Of a stretch of 64,000 nucleotides of DNA, positions 1 to 12,355 are shown piece after piece (position 1 is the stretch's first letter; every line of letters starts with the position of its first letter). The notes under the pieces were generated by a model. That model worked only from the letters and a program-made list of their open reading frames with translations. It searched no databases and was not told where the DNA came from. The DNA comes from Harmothoe impar. Its lineage: Eukaryota > Annelida > Polychaeta > Phyllodocida > Polynoidae. Both the position numbers and the translations under genes were made by a program. The stretch lies in NCBI GenBank assembly GCA_947462335.1, contig OX381710.1, positions 34,037,204-34,101,203 on the forward strand. Reading direction: 5' to 3'.

Positions 1-94
1 CTATAATTTACCCTCCTACCCTATTTCCTAAGACCTAGTAAGAACATAGAGAAAAGAAACAGTGTCAAAAGGGAGTCCTGCTTGCCTCCAGAAT

Positions 95-116
95 GACTCC
101 CCTCTCTAGGGGAGTC
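95..116. other. short perfect hairpin
   Basis: A 9-bp inverted repeat (GACTCCCCT / AGGGGAGTC) around a CTCT loop lies about 75 bases beyond the stop of the minus-strand ORF at 193-537. It does not match the histone 3' stem-loop consensus. It may be a structured 3' end or chance. The rest of 1-192 shows nothing. Confidence 0.3.
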
Positions 117-192
117 CTTTTCCTTATGTCACTCCCTTAAGTGAGACAGTGAGCTATATTACTCTCCCAGGCGATTCTCATACCTCAGCAAG

Positions 193-537
193 TTAGTCAC
201 TCAGACTCCCATAGACAGGATTGGCTCCCTTTTGGCGTTGTTTTTCCTTCTCGTGTAACATAAAAACGTGTGTTTTGTCAGTTAGATAATAACCCATAGT
301 TCTCATAGCATGTATTGCCAAAGTCTGTACCTTAGAGTCGATACTGACTGAGAGATTCTCCCATACATTAGCATGGGAGTTCCAGGTATATGCATATGGC
401 ATCTGTAACGCCTTAGGTCTGTGAGATGCATCTGAATAGACATGTGATAAGATGGTGACCCCCACCTGTGTGGTAGGGACGTGATATGGGTCTATCCTGT
501 GGATCACTACCAGGTCACTGGGTACACTGGTTGTCAT
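193..537 (-). CDS. hypothetical small protein, 114 aa (doubtful)
   Basis: An ATG-initiated minus-strand ORF with balanced amino-acid use and no low-complexity runs, unlike most chance ORFs in this AT-rich flank. No domain, signal peptide or membrane segment is evident, and I recognise no family. The C-terminal third is charged and basic (HEKEKQRQKG). A TATA-like TTTATAAAG lies about 56 bases upstream of the ATG and a short hairpin lies downstream of the stop, so a single-exon gene is possible. It could equally be a last exon or a fragment of a mobile element, or chance. There is no paralogue in the window. Confidence 0.3.
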   Translation of the reverse strand: MTTSVPSDLVVIHRIDPYHVPTTQVGVTILSHVYSDASHRPKALQMPYAYTWNSHANVWENLSVSIDSKVQTLAIHAMRTMGYYLTDKTHVFMLHEKEKQRQKGANPVYGSLSD

Positions 538-592
538 CTTTTTAGTAGTAAACCCGTGCGGCCAATGTGTGGCAGGCAGAGGCTATCCCTAC

Positions 593-598
593 TTTATA
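593..598 (-). promoter_or_regulatory. possible TATA box for the 193-537 ORF
   Basis: TATAAA on the minus strand, 56 bases upstream of the ORF's ATG. The surroundings are AT-rich, so chance is likely. Confidence 0.2.
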
Positions 599-825
599 AA
601 GTGTCATACATATATACCCACTCCTTCCTCAACGCTCACCACCCAGAAGGAGGATAATAACTCCTTTAAGGGAAGTCGGGAATTTGAGTTGAAATACATC
701 CCGGTATATTCAAACTCTGTTTACTAGACTGTGTTTACTAGAAGGAGGATGCTGGTATCTAGCATTTACTTTGCCAAAGCCTGCATGATGTATTGAATGC
801 TTTGATGTGTTTATCCTTTTTTTGT

Positions 826-900
826 ATGATGCATGAATGCAGCCCTGGCAAGTAGATTAGACAAGGCTGCATGCATGCATCCCCCCAAAAAGGGCCACAA
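826..900. repeat. relic of TTAA-type MITE interior
   Basis: GCATGAATGCAGCCCTGGC followed by a C-tract/AAAAGGG segment matches the interior of the elements at 30995 and 59159. The TIRs and flanking TTAA sites are not visible here, so this is a truncated or decayed copy. Confidence 0.5.
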
Positions 901-1366
901 AGGCGTACAGAAATGTAAGCACTATATCGGGTCCTTAAAATGCTTCACATTGGACCCCTCCCATACTACTTCAGGTGGCAGTGAATCTGGAACCCCGGGC
1001 TGGGACTTCAGACCTGGGATGAATGGTAAAAACAACACATTCCTTCCAGCTCCTATACCTGCACCAGTCCTCTTAATGCACTATGTTGGCATACTCATGA
1101 ATACCCTCATGGTATGCTTCCAGGGTTTTGACATGGTGGAAGAGGCGGGTGGGGATTGGCAGAGTAAACACTAAATGACTAATGAGTCATGACTGGGTCC
1201 ATGCACTGTTCTTACTTTAGTTTGAAGAGGTAAATACTGGAGGTAAATATAACGCTAATATAGAATGAGGGGCATCTAAGATGATAGCTAGGTCTGCTGC
1301 TCACCAACCATCTGCAGCTATCCAAGTAAGTGTCGTTATAGTGGCACTTACTTCTATGGCACTTTA

Positions 1367-1650
1367 CAGAGGCGTAGGAAGCAAATCTTTGTTGGGGGGC
1401 CCAGGGGGCCCCAGACCAACCAAATTTAGATATCGGCCTTTATGCATGATGTATCATATACTCGTATACTGTATAGTATAAAAAGAAATATTTGAGCCCC
1501 CTTTTCCTTAAGCAGAAGAGGTAAGGATTGGAAATAGTGTGAATTTTATTATGGTCTTGACAAATCTTGGGGGGGGCCCAACCATATTCGGGCCCCTCCT
1601 CCTCATTGATTGGGGGGGGGGGCGCCCCCCCCCCTTTTCCTACGCCACTG
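1367..1650. mobile_element. MITE with CAGWGGCGTAGGAA termini and 5-bp TSD
   Basis: A 284-bp element with 14-bp terminal inverted repeats: CAGAGGCGTAGGAA at the left, TTCCTACGCCACTG at the right, one mismatch. It is flanked by a direct 5-bp repeat CTTTA (1362-1366 and 1651-1655). The inside has long G/C tracts (GGGGGGCCC) that could fold back. It is non-autonomous with no ORF. The 5-bp duplication does not fix the superfamily. Confidence 0.7.
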
Positions 1651-4600
1651 CTTTACTACTTATACCTACATTCTTACCTAATAGGCGGGGATTAAATTCA
1701 AAACCAGACTCTGTTTGGTTCCAGCTATATGACCTGACATAACACAATGCGAAATCACTGATTTCTTTGTCTTACCCATATAAGCGGCGCACTTTTTTTA
1801 GAGTTTCAAAGCAGTGTCTCAAGGTAAGGCCCCAGATGTGGATGAGAATGTGTGAACAGGCCTGCAAGACTGAGAGGCCTCCAAGACTAAGAGGGCTGTA
1901 GTGCTGATGTGAAGGGAGCATGGTCATTTTGCTAGGAAATGGGAAATATTTGATCGAGGATACTACATGATTTAACATTAACGCACTGGATGGAGCAAGT
2001 CCTTCTTCATAGTTAAGTTTATACAGGTAGGAGAAGGTTCACAGGTAAATGGGCCAAGTGATCTGACCTGATATCTATGTATCTCTAGTACGGACGTGGA
2101 ATTTCTGGTATCTATTCTGTATTGTCTTAGCTGTGCCATGGGACATATTATGTAGGTCCCCTACATAGATGTGTGAATCAATAATCCATTGTATCTATAA
2201 GTCCACATGGATCCCACATGTATTAAAAATGGTGACTAACTTCATGGTAAATATTGTATGTCTCATTGATAGCACTCACCATGCCCATTAATATACATAC
2301 ACATGTATATAATATACACCACCTGATATTGCCATCAAATTACGAGAACCACATTAAGATGAATGATTAGTAATTAATTATGGTACCACTTCAAATTAAT
2401 AACTAATCCCCATAGCGATCAAAATGACCACCGTAAAGGAGATTGGCATTAAAGGTCATCACATCCTACTTCGCTTATCAATTAACGTAGAATTTATCGT
2501 CATAGTCCCCAATAAGTAGAAAGGCATAGACAACCTACCCCTGAAGTTGGTTTCAGAAGAAGGACTGAGACCAGTAAGACCCCTACCCCCAGGAGGGCAG
2601 GCCGCCTGTAGGGCCCCATCTGCCGTCAACAAGTGGTTCCTGGCCGGTAAAAGCTGTCCCAGAACGATGTGTTTCCTCCAGTAGTCTATACTACTATGCG
2701 AGGAGGCACTGGTATCCTATCTGTTCATGTATTAGTGTTGTGTGTGTGTACTCCCACAGTGAGTCACTGTGACTGAGGACTGTATTGCTGGTAGGGCCAG
2801 CTAATACTCCATTCACTCGGTTGATGGGAGTTCGTGACTCGTGCTGTGTGGGGATTTTCCCAGTGTTATAAATAGGAAGGTCCCAGGTGAGGGATACCTG
2901 TGTGACGTCACTGGTTAGGGACACTCGGGCAGGTAGAGCCACTAGACAGGGTTATCCGCTTGGCTGAGGCTTTATGTTGGTGATGCTAGGTGTTACACTT
3001 AGAGTTAGATCTACATTTTTATGATGTTATGATTTTAAGGTCAACACACACCTCGACGCCGCTATTTTCATTTTATCCCGCACACCACTCACCAGAGTAC
3101 ATGTGCAGGTATTATATATAGTGGGGTGTCTACATCGTGATCTATGGTCACCTCCACCACGATATGTTTACAATGATCGAAGTTGGGGAAAGGCAGATTA
3201 ACAGACTTTTGCAAAATAAAGTTGCAAAGCGGTTGACAAACAGGCAAACTTACAATCTACGAGGTGTTTTTTTCTTTTGTAATTCATAAGCGTTTAGTCT
3301 ATTAACTAACTAGAAAGTATTCTTCCATTTTGCTGATTTTCACACTCTATTGCCAATCCCTTAAAATAATTGGTAAAATTTCATGATAAGCTGAGAAAAT
3401 GGCAGAAAGAAATCAGCTTGAAATTGGCAAGATAATATGCTTGAAAAAAATATACATGTATTTGCAAAGTTTGGGGGGAAAGGCAAATTACCTCCCTTTC
3501 ATCAATCCTAGGCCTGTCACTGATGATGTACATAATTTGCCAAAACGTGCAGAACAGTGGCAAAGTCTGGCAGAATAATTTGTGTCGCCGGACCAGATGT
3601 TCCGCTCAATCTGGTCTTTCCAGAACTGAAAGAATATCTCACATATTCCAACCAGAACTGAAGTTACACGTACTTGAATACATACTAAATATGCAAATTA
3701 AATTAATTCTTTGTGTACGCTATTCTCTGTGCTAGCATATTATCATAACATTCTCAGCAAAGCTTTCAAATTGGGTAATCGCTCCTGTGGAAATATATCC
3801 AGTCCTGCTAAATTGGCAACCTGCAGGACCGTATGTCCGGTATGCTGAAAACGTTTTCACAAAGATTGGATAATAATAATCATATATGGTTCCATTGGTG
3901 AGCATGGCCTCATAATGGGGATACTATATCTGGAGCGTGACCAGCTGTTGACGTATTATCAAGGGAGTGGTTTAGGGAGTGGTGAGTTCCTAACAACAGG
4001 TGTGGGGGGGGGAGCAAAAAATGAAACCCTTGAGAGGAGGGACCAAAAGGATTTGTACCACTTTAGAGGCTGGGGCAAAAAAAGTCACCCCTTTATGTCA
4101 CAGTTGCTTAGTTTCCTTTATAAAGAGTCAAGAGAATGACCTCTACACCAATAATTAGATGGGGGCGGGGGAGGGTCCCTATAGATATAGATAGCATATA
4201 TACATATCCTCTCTCAATTTTAAGAAATGCCCTGTCGCCATATGTCACTAAGCCCCAAAATGCTCCTGTCGCCATGTCGATTGAAGGGGTCTAGACGGTC
4301 TGGACCATTCCAAGATCTGACAAAATGGTTATCTCATCAAATATCATCTTACAACACCTTGGTCAGGCATAGAAAGCTGAGAAACTTCAAAATACAAGTG
4401 CAGTATACATCGATGTAGAACAGGGCGTATATACATGCATCATGCACACCCTCATGGAAGCATTACATCAGTTTAAATAGTGTTTTCTGTAATAAACATA
4501 GCTGTTGTTCAAATGTCAATTCAGTGATGTTCCCCTGGCCCTGTGTGTCCGGCACCTGAAACAGATTTTAAAAGGGTCAAATGTAGAAGGTTAATTCCTC

Positions 4601-6111
4601 TTCAAATCAATTTCCGCCCGAATATGTTATTCTACAAAATGGTCTACCAGGCCATTCATATACCATCCAGGGTAAATAAAAGAAATTTAAATAAAATTAA
4701 ATAAAATCAATATGGCTTCTAGATAAATGCATATTATAGTATATAATATAGGAGGCACTGCATGATTACTATAATGTTGGCAGCATCTCACGGTTACGTA
4801 CCTTTTTTATAGGTTTTAGAAAGGTGGCATTGGAGGTAGTGTCATTAGGTCTTTTGCGGTCCATCTGAAACAGCAAAAAAAAGATGAATATTAATTATTG
4901 ATGAACATGTTAAGACAGGTGTACATAAATCCCTGGAGACATTTTTTTTACCCAATTTAACTTGGGTGGGGGAGGGGGGAGGACATATTTTCATGAAAGA
5001 GATGTAGGTGCAGCACAATGGATTCAGTACACGGACATTACACATACGTATCGTGTTAAAAGTATGATATCATCACATCGTACACATTTAATATCGTGTT
5101 GTGGTGCCATGTGCATGAATAGTCGACATTACATATGATACACACTTTGTCCACCCATTCACTGAAGGTCAGACCATCTCCCTTTAGGCCAATACTGAGA
5201 TCATCTGTCTGGTTCACTACCAGGATTTACATGACCCCAAGTTAGCTTTGGCTACATGGCACTGTTGTCATTTAACCATGTCACGTGAGGATCAATAATA
5301 TTATTACAAGCAGCTGTGTTTAAAGAATGCCCCGCTGGAGGCTCCCAGAGCATCTTTTCTGCACGGCTGCTCTAACTGTCCCAACAGCCATGCAGAATGG
5401 GTAATTCGTGTTAGGCCGCGCGGAGCATCGTTTAGATCTGTATATTCTTTTCGGACCAACTCTTGTATTCGATAGATTGACTGGATTTCATTCACAGTAA
5501 CCAATAATATCACTATCATATAAGAGAGCATGGTGGTGACCTTACGTGTACAGTTTTAACAGTATGACATCATCACATCATGCACATTTAGTGCGTTATG
5601 TTGTGGTGCCATTTACATGTCTAGTCACCATTACTATTACCAGTTCAGCCCATTCCAGCCTGCCACCGTTAGTTCGTCCCCAGGTGGATCCCCTGCAATG
5701 ACATGGCAAGATTTGATGCCATGCTCACACAAAGCGAGCTGTGTGGGGGGGACCCCTACATGGCAATAACGGGGGCAGTAATAACATAAGGGCATTCTGT
5801 CATATCAATAGATCTGATACATGTATGCCGTCTTAGGTCAGATTAGATGGTCCGGACCGTGTATCCGCCCCTGGAATCTATGTCATTCTATTTATTCAGA
5901 TCTACCCACTCGGCCTCACTCCATTTGAAGCTGATCTGAATGTTTAATTAGAAATTGTTTTCAGTTGGTCTGATCCATGTCATTGGGGCACCTGTCCACA
6001 TTTGTGTCATTAGCTATGCATGAGGCAAGGAGACACGAACTGAACCAGGTGCCTTGATATTTTACTTACCTCGCATATTCTACAAAGGTTGTGAGATGTA
6101 CCTTAACCAGT
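1651..6111. other. gene-free stretch
   Basis: AT-rich sequence with no ORF of coding character on either strand. The listed short open frames are unrelated fragments. The only structured items I see are a G-tract MITE copy near 3971-4090 and scattered TACATGTA-type words. No exon bounded by good splice sites stood out. Confidence 0.5.
3971..4090. mobile_element. degenerate copy of AGGGAGTG/AACAACAG MITE
   Basis: TTTAGGGAGTGGTGAGTTCCTAACAACAGG followed by a G-tract matches the left terminus of the family described at 46859-49513. The right terminus is too decayed to place, so the right boundary is approximate. Confidence 0.5.
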
Positions 6112-6467
6112 CAGTGGCGGCGGAACAGGGGGCCTGGGGGCCAAGCCCCATCCCTCCAAATTTAACGTTGAGGGCCCTAGTATGTTTGGACCCACCCCCC
6201 TAAGTTTTTGGGAAACAATAGCATTGTAGACTCAATCCGAAGGTATTATTCCTAAAGTTTTCTTGCAAGACAAGCTCAAACACCTTAAAACACATGATTT
6301 AATTGTAAAATTACTAAATCTTCTGTGGATCATACAATATGCTTCAAACCATTCTAAATGCACTGATTTAAGAGTTAAATTCCAAAATGCTCCTGGGGCC
6401 TACACTTCTCAATTCTTGGGAGCTGGGCCCCCAACTTTATCCACCTTTCGCCGCCCCTGAACCACTG
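6112..6467. mobile_element. MITE-like element with CAGTGG ends
   Basis: Begins CAGTGGCGGCGGAACAGGGGGCC and ends GGGCCCCCAAC...CGCCGCCCCTGAACCACTG, so the ends are imperfect inverted repeats that both start CAGTGG and carry a GGGCCC block. No target duplication is visible, so the exact limits are uncertain. The inside is AT-rich and non-coding. Confidence 0.45.
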
Positions 6468-7581
6468 AAATAAGATATTGTAGAAGCATGTGTCTTGGGA
6501 GTAGAGATCCCGTCAAATTGGACAGCGCCCCGTTACTATGTCGCAACGGTACAGCGCACTAGAACAACATTATACGTATAAGAAATCGCAAACGGAGACG
6601 GAGTGGGACTTTGCAAAACGATGTCGATACCTGACCTTCGCTTCTTTGTGCAGTTTTTTTTCAAAATGAAATACGTCTTAAGTAACTATGAACTGTGGAA
6701 GGTTACTAGAGTATGACAGAATATGACAGTAATGTACTTCATACCATGCATGGACGGGCAACCATGCCACCACCAGATCTTTCTCATGCATCTTCATTGT
6801 AAATGTTATTGTTATCATCCCATTATGATTTTCACATAGAGTCTTAATGCAAACTGATACCACCGCTTCGTCAGTGGAACAATCAATATATATTATACCG
6901 ATAAAAATATACCAGACATCCATCCTTTCTATATGCGTGACCGTGAAGCCTGAGTGCGAGAGAGGCTGAGACGGGCAGACAGACAGATACAGACAGACAT
7001 GCAGAAATAGAGAAATAGTCAGATAACGCCAAATACAAATATAGAGACGGGTAAAGAGCTCGAGGACCATGCAGATAAGAAAAATAGAAAGCAGAAAAAC
7101 ACACTCTGTCACAAAATCTACAACTATTATTACATATTTATTCATTTGCATCTTTCATGCAGTGCTGTGGACTACACGAAATACTCATGACCATTTTCAC
7201 TATCCTTTCATTCCCGTCCTTGTCACTATAGATCAATGTCGCCTGTGGATTTATAGAAAATGTCATATCGATTGCAGGGATCTAAACCTATATATATATA
7301 AAGATGCAGCCATGACACCCTTATTGAAGGCAGTGACATGACCAGGGGTAAAGAAGCTCGCACTTATGTATACCGAGAGGGCGCGGCCTGGGAAATTCCA
7401 CAATTTCCAACCCTTCCCGTGCATCTAGTGCATGACTTGTAGGCTAAGCTGCATATACAAAACGCAATATCGCCTCGACATGGAACTACGACCAGGGCTT
7501 TGTTTTGAAATATTCTTTTCTTAATTAAGGAATTTAATAATGTGGGTCTTGGAATTGGCAAAAATGTACCATATCTTTGCA

Positions 7582-7676
7582 TGACCCAGGTGTTGACCCA
7601 GGTGTTGACCCAGGTGTTGACCCAGGGGTGTTGACCCAGGTTAGACCCAGGTCTTGACCCAGGTTTTGACCCTGGT
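7582..7676. repeat. 12-bp minisatellite (TTGACCCAGGTG)n
   Basis: About eight imperfect tandem units of TTGACCCAGGTG, with length variants towards the right end. No coding frame or known function. Confidence 0.8.
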
Positions 7677-7740
7677 TCGCAGTGCAGCCCATTTAGTTAT
7701 GTGAAGAGTGGGTTCACGGATATAAGCCAACAGGTGACGT

Positions 7741-7790
7741 TTAGGGAGTGATACATTTTTAACAACAGAGTGTTGAACACTCCCTTTTAT
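7741..7790. mobile_element. miniature copy of AGGGAGTG MITE (about 50 bp)
   Basis: TTTAGGGAGTGATACATTTTTAACAACAG is followed almost at once by a partial inverted copy (GTGTTGAACACTCCCTTTT), giving a near-palindrome that is essentially two termini of the family with no interior. Confidence 0.5.
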
Positions 7791-7884
7791 TAGTTTAATG
7801 TTTCCTCTACAGACCTGACGTCAAGAAACTTGGCATTGGAACTCACCTCCCACTCCACCCCTCCGCCCCACTCCGCCCTTGTCT

Positions 7885-8107
7885 TTAGGGAGTGATAATT
7901 TAACAACAGCGGGGGTCAAAGAGTTTTTCTACCCCCCCTCCCCTTACGGGTCGAAAATGCGCAGGCTTTTCGGCTCAAAACAGGTTAAACGTCTTTGACC
8001 CCCCCCCCTAAAAGGGGTCCAAATTTATTTCACCCCCCCCCCCCAAGTCAAGGGGTCCAAATCCCCCCCCCCCCCCCCGGCTGTTGTTAAAAAATGATCT
8101 GCACTAA
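7885..8107. mobile_element. AGGGAGTG/AACAACAG MITE copy
   Basis: Left end TTAGGGAGTGATAATTTAACAACAGC (7885-7910), right end GCTGTTGTTAAAAAATGATCTGCACTAAA (8080-8107). The interior is made of C-tracts alternating with GGGGTCAAA-type words. No coding potential. Confidence 0.65.
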
Positions 8108-9232
8108 AGTTCTATCCTGTACGTAGTTGTGTGTGAACATAGTTGAAAAGGTTGCAAATAATGAGTCCGTCAAACCATAAAAATACAACATGAATACATA
8201 TTTTAATCATACGAATAGCAGCAGGGAGTGTGGTCGCAATTGGGTGGATTTACACCACAAGTTAGTGATCAGGTGATGTGGTCAGTGGTCAGGTCATGAG
8301 ACACTTGCCAAATAGCACAGCCCAGCCCTGGATAGCTGCCATACGAGACGACATTTATAAATACCCCCAAGCACCTGAAGCTGGAGGTATTTGTATACCC
8401 CCAGCGTCTGGTGCGTTCTATGAAGACACCCTTTTTCGGTATACAAAGCATTAGGGGCTGGCATAGACATCGCATCTTTCTAGGGCCATAGACTCATGAG
8501 TAACTATCGTCAATGATGCAGCAATGCATCATGGCCATATGTTTCACATAGTGATTTTGAGAATGATAACAGAGATATGTTAAGGTGTATGATGGAGGTG
8601 CCATGTGACAATCCAGGATCCTGTGGTCGATCATTCCAGGAATGGACAAAAAGAAAGTACCCCTGGCTCATGGGAACCTTGCTAGGAGGAGTCCTAGATT
8701 TCATCCTATTTTATGTACCACATACATGTACAGTAGTACATTGAAGGATGTTCGACAAAAGACATCGGACCTTAGTTTCAATAAATTACACCTACAGTTT
8801 ATGGGAACCTTTATTGGAACTTCATGGGAGTCCTAGATGTTATCCTATAAATGTATGTACTTCATACAGTAGTACATGCATTAAAGAATGGTCGGCAAAC
8901 AATGTCCTATCTTAGTCTAAAGAAAGGGGTGTGCTTCGGGAACATGGTCTAAAAAGGTTGGATTCCTTGGTGGACCATCACTAGTAAATCGACCAAAATG
9001 ACCTAAAATAACCTTTTCCTTTTCAAGATTGGATATAACTTCCCAGCCCCGGCCCTGCTTTGTTAGTTTTGGCCAGGTAACAAGACAACATGTGGTGGTT
9101 GTCTTCTATTTTATACTGTGGAGATACATTTCATACTGATTTATCTTTTATAGTATGTCTAAATTGCTTTCTAAATTGGTGACCATAATTATGTTATCTG
9201 CCTAGGACAATATTGCAGTGAATTAATAATTC

Positions 9233-9394
9233 AGGGGCGTGGCAACCGGGGGGCACATGTCCCCCCCCCACCCCCGCCCCACTTTTGACCAACCCCAGAA
9301 AAGGTCAAACCAAAAAGGTCAAGTAAAAGGGGGTCAAAAAGGGTCAAAATACCCCTCAGTCCCCCCTACTTTGAAACTGCTTGCCACGCCCCTT
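9233..9394. mobile_element. MITE with AGGGGCGTGGCAA termini
   Basis: A 162-bp element with 13-bp inverted ends, AGGGGCGTGGCAA and TTGCCACGCCCCT. The interior is rich in GGTCAAA and C-tracts. No clear target duplication. Confidence 0.6.
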
Positions 9395-11823
9395 AGAATG
9401 CGGATATCAGAATTTCTATTGCGCCAATGGTTGTTCTAATACCCACTAGAGGGCGACACTGACTGTAACATTGAGTTCATTGAGGCCTGGACTTCATTGT
9501 GGTTTTGGTTTGTTCTTTTTGTGTGTGTCATTCCGGTGGGTTTCCCCATCTAACATGGCGACTTGTTATACCCGTCTCCTATTTTGTATAGTTTATTCTT
9601 AAAAAGGTTTCATAAAGCCCAACTATACATAGCATCCGTTATGATTAATGCAAGATTAATTACAGGTACATGTCTGTGAATAATTGGATTTTATTTCATT
9701 TGGTTTAATCATAAATGGAAAGTATGCTCTTAAGTTTTACAGTATGGACACCCATGTATTCGCTATACAGATCTGATAGAATTAAAGGTGCAACAACTTA
9801 TCCGTCCTATATCAGTAAGACGGTGGCCTATAGGATTGAGAACCTGGCCCCATACACTACAGTTTAGCACATTTATCAACGTTTTACACTTGACCATGAA
9901 GGCCCAAATCAAGTTTGCATTTTAGGCTATGAACAATTGCATCATGATAATGTTTTTAAGCTTCTCATGGGTTTATTTTCTTTTTCGTGAAACACCTGAT
10001 CATCCCTACGTTTTAGATACTAATATCTAAGGTCTGGGCAAGAAGGGGGACGTCCCTGCATGTTTGCCACTTGGTGTTGAGAGGGGGAAGGAAAATGAAA
10101 AGCTGCTGCTATATATGAATAAACAGAGACTCACGACTGTGAGTTACATTGACATCGTGCCCCACGAGTTTTGCACTACACTAATTCACGAGGTACAACC
10201 TAGAAAAGTACAACTTGCCTAACCAGCACATGAAGAATTATGAAAATGGAACCCACTGAGTGAAACACAAGGACAGTTTGCAATTTGTATCTATCTGATA
10301 GGTGGTATTAATGAGCCAGAAGGGGAAGGGTAGTATAATATAGAGACAACTACGGCCACAATATAGTAAGGCTTAGTTATGGGTTTTAAACATACATTTA
10401 TCTGGCACACTATATTAAATTTGTCAGTGAAGGTCATTATAGGACCTTTTTTATTTATAAGGGTATGTGTCTCCACCACAAAGCAAAATGAATTGGCTCA
10501 TTATGGCCTATAATATATAAAGCCATGAATACCTAGTGCGCCCACCATACCGTTTAAGAGCCCCCCACTGTGAGGTAGAAGTGTTTTCCATGTTCATGGA
10601 ATATATTATAAAGTGGCTGCCAAATCGATAACTTAAAGTAGCTTTAGCATGTATATGCTACCATTTAAATATCGCTCGCAACATTTGTTCTTGTTCCCTT
10701 TTACATTTAACCACGACAAATTGTTTGTATTTGCTATAATGCAGCACAACACAAAGTATGTTCTAATACCTGGTAAATGTTAATCCACAGAACCATATTA
10801 CCTCGTTGAAATGCAAATAGTATTTATGGAAGAGAAGCAATCGTTACATGTATATCTATGATGCTATCTGTATAATCTCTGGCAACTTTACGGGAAATAA
10901 TCCAGACATTGGAGCAAAATCAAAATCTTTAATCCATTATACCCAACTTCATCTATCTCTATTGCCAATTGTTTTATAAACTCTTTATAAATGACTGACA
11001 CATCTTAGATGTCTGGGTAATCAGATAGTAATATACCATGTAAAAAACCCATGTTTATTAGTTTACACGTTTATTATCCATAATAGCTACGGCGAGGTAA
11101 ATCCTAACTAAGTTGACTAAATCCCCCTAATCTTAGTCCACTGTATAAAGTATACCCTGCTGGTCACCGCAGACACCAATTGGCACTCACCTTCAGTTTC
11201 AATACAAGCTGTTATTGAGGCAGCACCAACATTGAAACAGCTTAGACTGGGGAGAACGGATGGATGTGTGTACATGTATCACTGTAGCATTGGCCTGCAG
11301 TGTACCTTAAGTACATATAAGCCTGAATACTTCCTATTGTGAAGCCCTGGAGAACTACATGTGTAACCCCCAGTGCCAATGCTAACAGTGGTACTCAACC
11401 CTGCTGCTACCTTGTATCAATATAAAGCTATAGCACAATCGGGATCAGAGGCCATTGAGCTGGGTATTATAATTACCTGGAGGTATCGGCCAGGTAGGTA
11501 GGCCTGCATTACCTGTGCCACTGGAGGAGGACCTTTGTGTGTGGGTCACCTTTGTAAGCTCTAAGTCTGTCCTTACACTGGAGGAACTTGATTGATCAAG
11601 CACTCAGCCACCATAACCATACAGCTCCAGCACGCCTGGCCGCCCATAGGAGAGCTATAGACAGCTAATTAGAACCTGGGATCTATCATTATAGGCTGTC
11701 AAGAGGATTTATTTACAATACCGCGAACAGCTTTTAGACCCCTAGAGCTGTACTATAGAATACAGTGTGTTATATAGAATAACACTAAGTAGCTAAGGCT
11801 TGGGGGGCTGCTTCTCCAGCACC

Positions 11824-12355
11824 ATGTTGGTGGTGCACCCACACTGTGTGAGTGGTGGTGGAGGAGGGAGTGCCACCATTGCCTTAGCCTCCCCTTCCCA
11901 CCACACAGCAGTCCCACACCCTGGAGGAGGAAGCATCTACACCTTCCCCACCTTCAGCAGGGGACTCCCCCAGCAGCCTACAGGAGGAGATGTAGCCGCT
12001 ACCATTAGGATCACCAGCGCCACCACTGATGGCGACTACCCCTCCAGCCTCCTCTCCTCCAGTAGGGGTAGAGCAGCATTAACCTCAGCTATCTCCTCCC
12101 GCACCTCCTCCTGTGGCGGCCGCAGCGGAGTCATGTTCGGCCATTATGACCGGAAGTCGTTCCTGTCGCCGCGCCAGGAGAGGGCGCGTCCTGCGGGCGC
12201 CGACTTCCGGGGGCTGTACCATAAGCGGAGGGTGGACCTGGTGTCGCCCCCTGTGGCCTCCGCCCCTGTCAAGGTACAGCTGGATAAGTTCCCGATCTGG
12301 GGGCAGCTGAGGAGGTCTAGGACTGATCTCAGGGCATCCCTGCCCACTAACAGAG
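11824..12355 (+). CDS. first coding exon of a two-exon gene, unknown product
   Basis: This exon starts at the first ATG after an in-frame TAA (11794-11796) and ends at a consensus donor, CAGAG|GTGAGT. It gives 177 codons plus one base. The first 100 residues are Gly/Ser/Thr-rich and low in complexity. The remainder is more complex and basic, with several Arg pairs. There is no signal peptide or membrane segment. GC content rises strongly over 12100-12330. The leftover base fits exactly the two bases at the start of the exon at 35331, and 532 + 707 nt is divisible by three. I therefore infer one protein of about 412 residues. I do not recognise the family. Further small exons in the intron, or an alternative end by read-through, cannot be excluded. 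Confidence 0.6.

Larger units (their letters stand above)
538..1366. other. gene-free stretch with one repeat relic
   Basis: No convincing coding sequence. The ORF at 833-1174 runs through a dispersed repeat and has no coding character. From about 826 to 900 there is a relic of the GCATGAATGCAGCCCTGGC repeat that recurs inside the TTAA-flanked elements at 30995-31186 and 59159-59417. Confidence 0.5.
6468..11823. other. gene-free stretch with several repeats
   Basis: No supported gene. The 157-residue minus-strand open frame at 6678-7151 is rich in I, L, C and Y, as expected from AT-rich DNA, and is not called. The repeats at 7582-7676, 7741-7790, 7885-8107 and 9233-9394 are listed separately. 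The last 600 bases precede the first coding exon at 11824 and may hold its promoter and 5' UTR. A TATATAG occurs about 50 bases before the ATG. Confidence 0.5.

Noticed and set aside
95..116. Histone-type 3' stem-loop
   Set aside because: Stem and loop sequence do not match the histone consensus and no histone gene is near.
833..1174. 113-codon plus-strand frame
   Set aside because: It runs through a dispersed repeat relic and has no coding character.
6678..7151. 157-codon minus-strand open frame
   Set aside because: Composition typical of AT-rich non-coding DNA (I, L, Y, C-rich), no motif, and an overlapping frame of equal quality.
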